Below, piece after piece: positions 1 to 7,747 of a DNA stretch of 64,000 bases (position 1 is its first letter; each line of letters begins with the position of its first letter). Both the position numbers and the translations under genes were made by a program. The DNA is taken from NCBI RefSeq assembly GCF_009827445.1, contig NZ_WTYI01000001.1, positions 1,144,381 to 1,208,380 of the forward strand. Direction: 5' to 3'. The notes beneath the pieces were generated by a model. The model worked only from the letters and a program-made list of their open reading frames with translations. It did not search any database and was not told the origin of the DNA. This DNA is from Qipengyuania aquimaris. Lineage in GTDB: Bacteria > Pseudomonadota > Alphaproteobacteria > Sphingomonadales > Sphingomonadaceae.

Positions 1-161
1 GAAAGTGGCGCGAGAAGGCACGTGGCAGATTGAAATCATAGCATTTCGTCGCAGGCCGCCGGTCGGTTTATCGCTAATTTCGAGTTAAAGGCGTTTGTTC
101 ATCCGCGGTTGTAATCCCCGCCGCAAACTGGCGACAAATCACTCTCATTAGGGGACGCACA

Positions 162-545
162 ATGAAGAAGATCGCACTCGCTTTTGCCGCCGGCACGATG
201 GCCGTGACCGGCCTCGGAACCGCCGCTCCGGCAGCCGCCGACCCGCCCAGCTGGGCTCCGGCTCACGGCAAGCGCGCCAAGGACCGGATGTACAACAACC
301 AGGGCTACTACGTCACGCCGCGCCGCATCACGCGCGACAGCTACATGTGGCGTGGCCGCGACGGCCGCTACTACTGCAAGCGTGACAACGGCACGACCGG
401 TCTTGTCATCGGTGCAGGTGTCGGCGCGCTGGCGGGGCATGAACTCGCCGGTCGCGGCGACCGCACGCTGGGCGCGATCCTCGGCGGGGCCGTGGGCGCA
501 ATCGTCGGCCGCGAGATCGACCGTGGCAGCCTGCGCTGCCGCTGA
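162..545 (+). CDS. Glycine-zipper 2TM-domain envelope protein
   Basis: 127 aa. A signal peptide is visible (Lys-Lys start, hydrophobic stretch to about residue 24, Ala-rich cleavage region). The middle is basic and Tyr/Arg-rich. Residues about 80-117 form two hydrophobic Gly-x3-Gly segments (LVIGAGVGALAGHE, LGAILGGAVGAIVGRE), the glycine-zipper pattern of the 17-kDa surface antigen/SlyB-like family. Such proteins sit in the outer membrane or periplasm; a specific role is not known. The RBS-like AGGGGA lies 9-10 nt before ATG. A clear terminator follows, so it is probably monocistronic. Confidence 0.85.
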   Translation: MKKIALAFAAGTMAVTGLGTAAPAAADPPSWAPAHGKRAKDRMYNNQGYYVTPRRITRDSYMWRGRDGRYYCKRDNGTTGLVIGAGVGALAGHELAGRGDRTLGAILGGAVGAIVGREIDRGSLRCR

Positions 546-565
546 TAGACCTGAGATGACAGCAA

Positions 566-597
566 GCGCCGCGGGCCCATTGGCTCGCGGCGTTTTG
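566..597 (+). terminator. Rho-independent terminator after the glycine-zipper gene
   Basis: A GC-rich stem (CGCCGCG pairing with CGCGGCG, extended inward by GCC/GGC) with a short loop is followed by TTTTGCTT. It lies 21 nt after the stop codon of the glycine-zipper gene. Confidence 0.75.
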
Positions 598-688
598 CTT
601 GTCCGCACCTCATCGGCGCAAAAGGCTTGATCGCAAAGCCGTTGCTGGTCCAGACCGGCACCATGGATCGATCCGACGAGCTTTCCCG

Positions 689-1456
689 ATGACCCGGCCT
701 GCCGTCCTTGTGACCGGTGGCGCAAAGCGGCTCGGGGCCGCCATCGTGAAGACCTTCGCTGCGAAGGGCTGGCACGTCATCATCCACTACCACAGCTCCG
801 ACGGGGCCGCGCAGGAACTGGCCGACAGCCTGCCGAGCGTGGAAACGGTCTGCTGCGACCTGCGCGATGGCGACGCTGCGGTTCGAATGATCGAAAAGCT
901 TGCCCAGCGCCACGACGATTGGCGGGTGCTGGTCAACTCCGCCTCCGCTTTCTCTCCTGACGATGTAACCGGGCTCGATCCCGACACGAACCAGAGGGCG
1001 ATGCAGATCAATGCCCGCTCCCCCGCCCGTATGGCGCAGGCCTTCCTTAAGGGCGCCAAGTCCGAAGATGGGCGCTGCGTCATCCAGGTCACCGACCAGA
1101 AGTTGCGCAACCCCAATCCCGACTTCTTCAGCTACACGATGAGCAAGCATGCTCTCGACGCCACCATCGCTATGCTTTCCATGGGCGCAACCCGCGATGA
1201 CGACCGGGTATACGGCCTTGCTCCCGGAGCAATCCTGCCAAGCCACGACCAGACGGAAGAAGAGGCCGAGCGCTCGCACCGGATGAACCTGATCCGGCGT
1301 CGCACCGGGGCGGACGAAATTGCCGATGCCTCCGTCTTCCTGGCGCAAGGTCATCTCGGCAGCGGCCAGACGCTCTTCATCGACAGCGGCCAACACCTGA
1401 TGCAACAGGACAGGGATGTCATCTACCTCGCGCGGGAAGAGGGAGCCGAGGCTTGA
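689..1456 (+). CDS. SDR family oxidoreductase, pteridine-reductase/FolM-like
   Basis: 255 aa from ATG at 689; a longer in-frame start at 599 adds residues with no SDR similarity. The Rossmann motif TGGAKRLG is at residues 9-16, NSAS at 83-86 and YTMSK at 149-153. The usual catalytic Ser is replaced by Asp136, exactly 13 residues before Tyr149, as in PTR1/FolM-type pteridine reductases (established for those families). NADPH-dependent reduction of a dihydropteridine is therefore a better guess than a generic SDR role. The stop overlaps the TTG start of the cytochrome b gene (TTGA), so the two are probably translationally coupled. Confidence 0.8.
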   Translation: MTRPAVLVTGGAKRLGAAIVKTFAAKGWHVIIHYHSSDGAAQELADSLPSVETVCCDLRDGDAAVRMIEKLAQRHDDWRVLVNSASAFSPDDVTGLDPDTNQRAMQINARSPARMAQAFLKGAKSEDGRCVIQVTDQKLRNPNPDFFSYTMSKHALDATIAMLSMGATRDDDRVYGLAPGAILPSHDQTEEEAERSHRMNLIRRRTGADEIADASVFLAQGHLGSGQTLFIDSGQHLMQQDRDVIYLAREEGAEA

Positions 1457-2124
1457 AACGTCACGCCCTTTCTACGCGCCTGTGGCACTGGCTGAACCTG
1501 TTCTGCGTGGTCGTCCTGTTCATGTCGGGACTCACGATCTCCAATGCCCACCGCCTGCTCTACTGGGGCGACTGGGGCTTTTCCCGCCAGCAGGCCTGGC
1601 TCGAAGTTCCCCGCTTCCCCGACTGGATGACCATCCCCGGTTATTACAGCCTGGCGGTTGCACGCGACTGGCATATCCTCATCGCCTGGCCGTTCGCACT
1701 GGGTCTGCTTTTCATGTGGGCTGCGATGCTCCTCAACAGGCATTTCAAGCGCGACATCGCCACCAGCAAGCGCGAATGGCGCTGGTCGAACATCAAGCGC
1801 GATATCGTCCAGCACCTGAAGCTCGATTTCGACCACGGAGACGGCAAGTACAATTTCCTCCAGAAGCTGGCATACGGGCTGGTGCTGGGCGTTTTCCTGC
1901 CGATGATGGTATTCACCGGAATGGCGATCAGCCCGGGGCTGGAGCCGCTGCTCGGATGGTTGGTCGACCTCCTGGGCGGAAGGCAGTCGGCACGCAGCCT
2001 GCACTTCATCTTTGCGTTCGCCATCTTCGGCTTCTTCATCGTTCATCTGGCCCTGGTCATCCTGGCAGGCCCTTTCCGGCAAATCCGGGACATGATCACC
2101 GGAGGACGCATCGATGAAGCGTAG
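1453..2124 (+). CDS. Membrane cytochrome b (b561/Ni-Fe hydrogenase b type)
   Basis: 223 aa, starting at TTG 1453, which overlaps the stop of the SDR gene. Four hydrophobic helices are visible. Histidines inside or next to them (RLWHW near residue 12, DWHIL near 74, LHFIF near 184, FIVHLAL near 198) fit a di-heme b-type cytochrome fold. It overlaps the downstream molybdopterin gene by 11 nt. In this arrangement it is likely the membrane electron carrier between quinone and the periplasmic molybdoenzyme. The electron partner is inferred from the neighbourhood, not seen directly. Confidence 0.85.
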   Translation: MKRHALSTRLWHWLNLFCVVVLFMSGLTISNAHRLLYWGDWGFSRQQAWLEVPRFPDWMTIPGYYSLAVARDWHILIAWPFALGLLFMWAAMLLNRHFKRDIATSKREWRWSNIKRDIVQHLKLDFDHGDGKYNFLQKLAYGLVLGVFLPMMVFTGMAISPGLEPLLGWLVDLLGGRQSARSLHFIFAFAIFGFFIVHLALVILAGPFRQIRDMITGGRIDEA

Positions 2125-2854
2125 GGGGTTTCTCGCAGTGCTCGGTGCCGGGTTCGTCGCCGGGTGCAACAAGTTCGCCGATAGCGACGCTGGCTCGAAA
2201 CTGCTGGGCGCCGCGGAAAAGTGGCACAAGAATGCGCACGAGTTCCTGATGGACAGAAAAGCGCTCGCCCCCGAGTTCCCGCGCAGCGCAATCTCTCCCT
2301 TCTTCCGGGGCAACGGTTCGGTCGATCCGCAAAACGGTGACTACCCGGCCCAGGCCGAAGCAGGTTTTGCCGACTGGCGGCTGGAAGTACGCGGCCTCGT
2401 CGAACACCCGCTTTCGCTCAGTCTCGAGAACATTCGCAAGCTGCCCCAGCGCACGCAGGTAACGCGCCATGACTGCGTCGAGGGCTGGAGTGCGATCGGC
2501 GAATGGACCGGGCCGCAGCTTTCCCTGCTGCTCGACACGGCAAAGCTGAGGCCCGAGGCGAAGTACATCGTATTCCGCTGCGCGGATAACCTCAACGGGC
2601 AGGATTATTACGAGAGCGTCGACCTCATCGACGCTTACCACCCGCAAACAATCGTCGCGCATGAGCTGAACGGCGAACCGCTCCCCATCCGCAATGGCGC
2701 CCCGCTACGAATGCGCATCGAACGCCAGCTTGGATACAAGCACGCCAAGTATCTCACCGCCATCGAAGCGGTGGCCAGCCTCGATGATATCGCAGGCGGG
2801 AAAGGCGGCTATTGGGAAGACCGCGCCGGCTACCAATGGTACGCGGGCATCTGA
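2114..2854 (+). CDS. Molybdopterin-dependent oxidoreductase (sulfite-oxidase fold), lipoprotein
   Basis: 246 aa. The N-terminus KRRGFL resembles a Tat signal, and the hydrophobic stretch ends in VAGC (Cys18), a lipobox, so it is likely exported folded and lipid-anchored. The oxidoreductase molybdopterin-binding core runs from about residue 85 to 225. HDCVEGWS carries Cys121, the expected molybdenum ligand of the sulfite oxidase/MsrP family. It overlaps the cytochrome b gene by 11 nt, which implies a coupled redox pair. The substrate is unknown; it is shorter than typical MsrP and lacks that operon's usual MsrQ partner. Confidence 0.85.
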   Translation: MKRRGFLAVLGAGFVAGCNKFADSDAGSKLLGAAEKWHKNAHEFLMDRKALAPEFPRSAISPFFRGNGSVDPQNGDYPAQAEAGFADWRLEVRGLVEHPLSLSLENIRKLPQRTQVTRHDCVEGWSAIGEWTGPQLSLLLDTAKLRPEAKYIVFRCADNLNGQDYYESVDLIDAYHPQTIVAHELNGEPLPIRNGAPLRMRIERQLGYKHAKYLTAIEAVASLDDIAGGKGGYWEDRAGYQWYAGI

Positions 2855-3292
2855 TCACGCCGGGTATTTGCGCGCCATGCCTTCCCAGTCATTGCGCAGA
2901 AGAGCCTCCAGCACATCCATGTCTACATCGGCGAGCTTGTTGATGTAGAGGCAGCTCTTGCCGATCTTGTACTTGCCCAGCTTTGCGAGAAGCTCGTCGC
3001 GGCGCTTGCCGGTTTCCGGGTCGCAATATCCGCCCATCAGGTAGAGCGAATGTTTCGCTTTGCGGGGGCTAAATCCACTTCGCATCCAGTGGACATCGCG
3101 ACCGCTTTCATAGGTGGTGTGGTACTCACCATAACCGATAATCGACGGCCCCCACATCTTGGGTTCCATACCGGTGACCTTGCGGAAAAGATCGTCGAGG
3201 ACTTCCGCTTCTTCGCGCTTTCGCTCAGGCTCGACCGAAGCAAGGAAATCCGAGGGTTTGCGATCAGTGATTTTCGTCGTTGCTTCTGCCAT
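2855..3292 (-). CDS. DUF1801 domain-containing protein
   Basis: 145 aa cytosolic protein. The run around residues 45-75 (KMWGPSIIGYG, then HWMRSGFSPRKAKHSLYL) and the late KSCLYINKL are typical of DUF1801/YdhG-like proteins of unknown function. It is tail to tail with the molybdoenzyme gene: the two stop codons abut and form the palindrome TGATCA at 2852-2857, leaving no room for a terminator between them. Confidence 0.85.
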   Translation of the reverse strand: MAEATTKITDRKPSDFLASVEPERKREEAEVLDDLFRKVTGMEPKMWGPSIIGYGEYHTTYESGRDVHWMRSGFSPRKAKHSLYLMGGYCDPETGKRRDELLAKLGKYKIGKSCLYINKLADVDMDVLEALLRNDWEGMARKYPA

Positions 3293-3470
3293 TGCGCTCC
3301 AATATCACTCACGAGGAATTCGGCCAAACCCTGGCCAGCTTCCGCCCTCCCCGCATCGCGTCCGTATCTTTGGCGAAACCTGCCGCTTCCCCCGGCTTAG
3401 CGCTTCTTGATTGCCTACCGCCTTACCCTCCTGCTAGCCGCGCCTCCAAGCAATCCAAGGTGCATCTGCA

Positions 3471-4685
<1,215 letters not shown>

Positions 4686-4771
4686 AGAATTACCGGTCAG
4701 CCAGTCCGTAGGCGCTTAAAATTGCGCGCATAGCCGAAGTCGGGTTCGAATCTTTGCGACGAACGGTTGAC

Positions 4772-4814
4772 TTATCCACCTCCCTCCACAGCGAATTGTG
4801 TGGAAAGTGGATAA
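4772..4814. repeat. Nested inverted repeat with DnaA-box-like arms
   Basis: The outer arms TTATCCAC (4772-4779) and GTGGATAA (4807-4814) are exact reverse complements and match 8 of 9 bases of the classic DnaA box TTATCCACA. The inner arms are TCCACA (4785-4790) and TGTGGA (4799-4804). The element sits about 50 nt upstream of the structured RNA region. It could be a DnaA-binding operator, a cruciform or an RNA hairpin; the sequence alone does not decide. Confidence 0.6.
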
Positions 4815-4859
4815 CTCGCCTCTTGTGCGCTTGAAGAATCACACAATCAGGAGCAGCTT

Positions 4860-5405
4860 CAAGTCATCGGAACGGCGAAGAAAGCTTCCGGTCTCGACGG
4901 TCTAACGACCTGAAAGACTTAGGAAATTCGGAACCGGAAAGACGTAGCGGAACCTGTCCGCGCGACTTAAGAGACCCTCGTGCCGAAGGCTCACGCCGGA
5001 CGCAAGGCGGGTCGATGACGAAGACGCGTAACGTTCCATTACGAGCCGGGGCAACCCGGTCGGATGCCGAAGGAGGCGTCGCAACAAGGTCTTCGGACCG
5101 GATGGCGATGCAACCGTTTGAGGCTCCGGCCATCAACGGAAGGTCGGGCTGCGGAGCTGCCTGTTGAAGGTCGGCTGGGGAAAGTAAGCGAACGGCTTCG
5201 GCCGCGACGCGACTGGACCGGGCTGATTGGAGGGTGGAGCCGGATGCCGGTGCGAGCGCCGGTGACAGAACCGGAAGGGAAGTCTTCGGACGGAACGGAA
5301 GGGAAAACATCGGATGCCAAGTCTGCGTCCCTTGAACTTCGGTTGAAGGAACACGGCCACGCATCGGTGAGAGTGGGGTCGGCAGCAATGCCGGCCCCAT
5401 TTGCT
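4860..5405 (+). ncRNA. Candidate long structured non-coding RNA, unassigned family
   Basis: No reading frame here looks like protein on either strand. Hairpins are dense. UUCG-capped ones are GGTC/GACC at 5088-5099, CGGC/GCCG at 5193-5204, GTC/GAC at 5282-5291 and CCTTGAAC/GTTGAAGG at 5330-5349 (one mismatch). A GCAA-capped one is CCGGG/CCCGG at 5046-5059. A CGAG-capped one is CCGGTG/CGCCGG at 5247-5262. A perfect 11-bp GCAA-capped stem sits at 5374-5399. UUCG closed by C-G and GNRA loops are RNA-specific stabilisers, and the + strand carries them in the favourable orientation. It did not match my memory of RNase P, tmRNA, 6S or SRP RNA. The 5' end is uncertain (4815-4865). Confidence 0.6.
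5374..5399 (+). terminator. Terminator-like hairpin at the 3' end of the candidate RNA
   Basis: An 11-bp stem (TGGGGTCGGCA with TGCCGGCCCCA, one G-U pair) is closed by GCAA and followed by TTTGCT. It is strong as a hairpin; the T-run is weak. It probably defines the 3' end of the structured RNA. Confidence 0.55.
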
Positions 5406-5629
5406 ATGCGGCACCCTTCCCTCGCGATCCGGCAACAACAGCCGTCAATTCCCCCGAATCGCTCTCTGGTATGCACGCCACCTGGCACACCCCAGATGCA
5501 GTAGGAAAGCGCGACCACCTCCGTATCCGCGCGTTGAAACGTGGCCAAAACGAGGCAGTTTCCGTCCACGTTAACGACTCCGCGCGGCGCATCGCCTATA
5601 TCCTCCCGAACCGAACGGGAGGTCCATTC

Positions 5630-6142
5630 ATGGCCAAACGCGCGCTACGCAGCGCACTCTTCGTTGCAGCACTGACGCTGCCCGGCACCGCCGGTCATTC
5701 GGAAGAGCGCGAGCTTACCCCAGTAACCGACACCCAATTCCAGGCGAGTTTCGCCGAGTACGCCCCCCTGCCCGCTGCGCCTGCGCCGGGGCCGGAGGCG
5801 GTGGATCTCGACACCTTCGATCCCCCGATCGAGGTGGAGCCCGTCACGACCTCGCTCGGCAGCGGGGTTGCTTCCTATTACGGCCGCCGGTTCCACGGCC
5901 GCCGCACCGCCAATGGCGAGCGGTTCGACATGAACGCCATGACAGCTGCGCACAAGACGCTGCCCTTCGGAAGCCTGGTCCAGGTCACCAACCCGCGCAC
6001 GGGGGCTTCGGTCATCGTGCGCATCAACGACCGCGGTCCCTACGCACACGGCCGCACCATCGACCTCAGCCGCGCCGCCGCCCAGCAGATCGGGCTGGTC
6101 CAGCGCGGTCACGGCTCGGTAGAGCTGGAACTGGTGAAGTAG
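5630..6142 (+). CDS. RlpA-like double-psi beta-barrel protein, secreted
   Basis: 170 aa from ATG 5630. This start is chosen because GGGAGG at 5617-5622 is well spaced and it gives a signal peptide (to about residue 22). An acidic, Pro-rich linker leads into the RlpA domain at about residues 75-168: GVASYYG, TANGERF, AHKTLPFG, VRINDRGPY and GRTIDLS are the family blocks. RlpA proteins bind or cleave denuded glycan at the septum. No SPOR domain is present, so septal targeting is not shown. 5401-5629 upstream holds nothing I recognise. Confidence 0.9.
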   Translation: MAKRALRSALFVAALTLPGTAGHSEERELTPVTDTQFQASFAEYAPLPAAPAPGPEAVDLDTFDPPIEVEPVTTSLGSGVASYYGRRFHGRRTANGERFDMNAMTAAHKTLPFGSLVQVTNPRTGASVIVRINDRGPYAHGRTIDLSRAAAQQIGLVQRGHGSVELELVK

Positions 6143-6172
6143 GCACCGCGCCCCCGCGCCAGCCCCTCGCCG

Positions 6173-6934
6173 CTACCACACGAACGCGCCCTTCCCGTCC
6201 TCTCCGGTGAAGAGCCACCACTCCCGCCTGCGCCCCTCGTAGGCGGATAGCTGCAGCTCCTCCAGCGCGAGAGGCTCCAACCCCAGCGCCTGTGCCTGTT
6301 CCTCGATGCTCGGCGCATCGGCGGGCCGCGCATCGAGCATCGCCAGCACCCGCTCCACCCAGGTGACGCAGCACGCGCACAAGTCCTCCTCGTCCAGCGT
6401 GTCGGATTGCTCCCCGCATTCCCTACAGAGTGGAACGGGTGGAACACACTCCTGGGCCAATTCTCCTGGCGAGCGCGCCGCCGCCAGTTCCTCGCCCCGC
6501 TCCAGCGCCTCGATCCGCTCGTCGAGCACATCCAGCTCGGCCGCGATTTCGGGCTTTTCCTCGAGCCGGTCGAGCCGCGCCAGGTGCGCGAGCAGCAGGC
6601 GGTCGGAATAGCGCCTGCGCCGCGCCACCTCCTCGCCGTGATAGAAGACCGCCTCCTCCACCCCGTTGATCGCGCGATCGGCGAGCGTCGCCTCGGCCGC
6701 AGCCCGCGCCGCGAGCAGCGCCGCATCCCACGCCCGCGCAAAGCCGGAGGAGCGCCGCCGCGCCCGATAGGCCGTCTGCGCCGAGCACGAGGCCGCCCGG
6801 CACGCGAGCCGGACATTGCCGAACAGCTGGAGGCTCTTGAGAAACTCCGCCTGGAGCGAAGGCGTCAACACCGTCCGCCCCTCCCCATGCGGACCGTGAG
6901 TGGGAGCGGGTTCGATCGGGACGATGGCGTTCAT
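6173..6934 (-). CDS. Hypothetical protein with helix-turn-helix-like N-terminus and Cys-pair motif
   Basis: 253 aa, very rich in Ala, Glu and Arg. Residues about 25-75 (LKSLQLFGNVRLACRAA onward) resemble the DNA-recognition helices of small-terminase or transposase-type HTH domains. A long charged helix follows. Around residues 168-187, CREC and CACC flank an acidic stretch, giving a possible zinc site. I do not recognise the family. It is convergent with the RlpA gene and lies just downstream of the RloB frame, but its GC is like the host's and unlike the ATPase gene. A regulator or phage-derived adaptor is possible; neither is shown. Confidence 0.6.
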   Translation of the reverse strand: MNAIVPIEPAPTHGPHGEGRTVLTPSLQAEFLKSLQLFGNVRLACRAASCSAQTAYRARRRSSGFARAWDAALLAARAAAEATLADRAINGVEEAVFYHGEEVARRRRYSDRLLLAHLARLDRLEEKPEIAAELDVLDERIEALERGEELAAARSPGELAQECVPPVPLCRECGEQSDTLDEEDLCACCVTWVERVLAMLDARPADAPSIEEQAQALGLEPLALEELQLSAYEGRRREWWLFTGEDGKGAFVW

Positions 6935-6964
6935 GGTTCACCTTATGGGCTGGAGTGAACCGGG

Positions 6965-7747
6965 TTAGTTATAAGGAGACGCGGGAGTAGGACAGGCTAG
7001 TCGATCTCGCCTCTTAAAAGTGATTCCCAAAGTTCCGCTTTGCCTTGGCGAACATGGCAAAGGCGAGCTTGGCCTACCGCACGTCCTGTCCAGATAATTC
7101 AAATAAATGCGCGACGAGCTTGTGCATTTCTGTCGATGGGTTTTTCTCATCGTCGGCCTCAGCCATGCCCAGCGCAGCGCGCGAATTGGCAATCGCTTGT
7201 GGTAAACGCCCACGAAGTTGAGACCAGAGGTCTGTTTGCCCTTTCCTATAATCGCCAATACGGTCCGCAAGTTCTCGACAAGCCACTTCGCCAGCGCTTC
7301 GCCAGCGCTTCGCCCCCCTGCTGCGACAAGTGGTTTACGGAACGGCTCAAAATGCATCAGGCCCCAAACCTCGAAGCAAGGATATGAAGGTACAAGGCGA
7401 ATGGGCAAGCCACCCGCGATCTCTGTTGCGACTTTCTCAAGCGCAGCTGCGAACGTTTGGTGACTGTCGCGGTCGACCAAGCAGAAAAGCTCATCGAAAC
7501 CACCGTCTTCTTTGAACTGATCAATTCCATACAACACCACACTAAGCGGGTCGCTGCCACATTCCTCGCCACGAATATCCAAACCGAAAAAACGTAGTTC
7601 TCTTCTCAAACCATCAAAGTATTCGGGTTCGGTGCATTCGCCCTCACAAGCGATGAGTATTCTCGACTCGCCTTCTTTCAGATTATCAATGCGACCGAGC
7701 GTGGCCGGCGGACGTCCACGTCGCTTTTGCATCGGTCGGCGGGCCAT
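6965..7747 (-). CDS. RloB-family (AbiLii-like) protein, C-terminus frameshifted
   Basis: The frame reads 260 aa, but only about the first 150 look like RloB: ACEGECTEPEYF (residues 33-44), CLVDRDSH (89-96) and PCFEVWGLMHF (123-133) are TOPRIM-like RloB motifs. The true C-terminus is in another frame (7074-7285; it ends KNPSTEMHKLVAHLFELSGQ). An exact 11-bp tandem duplication at 7286-7307 explains this: removing one copy fuses the two frames into a 220-aa protein ending at 7074. The start overlaps the ATPase stop (TAATG). RloB/AbiLii works with an AAA ATPase in abortive infection (known for AbiL). As read, it is inactive or phase-off. Confidence 0.75.
   Translation of the reverse strand: MARRPMQKRRGRPPATLGRIDNLKEGESRILIACEGECTEPEYFDGLRRELRFFGLDIRGEECGSDPLSVVLYGIDQFKEDGGFDELFCLVDRDSHQTFAAALEKVATEIAGGLPIRLVPSYPCFEVWGLMHFEPFRKPLVAAGGRSAGEALAKWLVENLRTVLAIIGKGKQTSGLNFVGVYHKRLPIRALRWAWLRPTMRKTHRQKCTSSSRIYLNYLDRTCGRPSSPLPCSPRQSGTLGITFKRRDRLACPTPASPYN
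7286..7307. repeat. 11-bp tandem duplication inside rloB-like gene
   Basis: Two exact head-to-tail copies of CTTCGCCAGCG (7286-7296 and 7297-7307) are followed by a partial third, CTTCGCC. Eleven is not a multiple of three, so copy number sets the reading frame. A run of six C (7313-7318) next to it is a second possible slippage site. Confidence 0.9.

Noticed and set aside
4735-4765. tRNA T-loop-like GGTTCGAATC after argG
   Set aside because: The flanking bases do not form a T-arm stem and no D-arm, anticodon arm or acceptor stem can be drawn around it.
4772-4814. Chromosome replication origin
   Set aside because: Only two DnaA-box-like sites, no AT-rich unwinding region and none of the usual origin neighbours.
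4864-5400. 178-codon minus-strand frame across the RNA region
   Set aside because: Ser/Pro/Arg-rich with no domain, no RBS and no family resemblance; typical of a chance frame in GC-rich DNA.
4860-5405. RNase P RNA, tmRNA, 6S or SRP RNA for the structured region
   Set aside because: The conserved RNase P start (GAGGAAAGTC) and the tmRNA tag frame are missing, and the size and fold do not suit 6S or SRP RNA. A covariance search would settle it.
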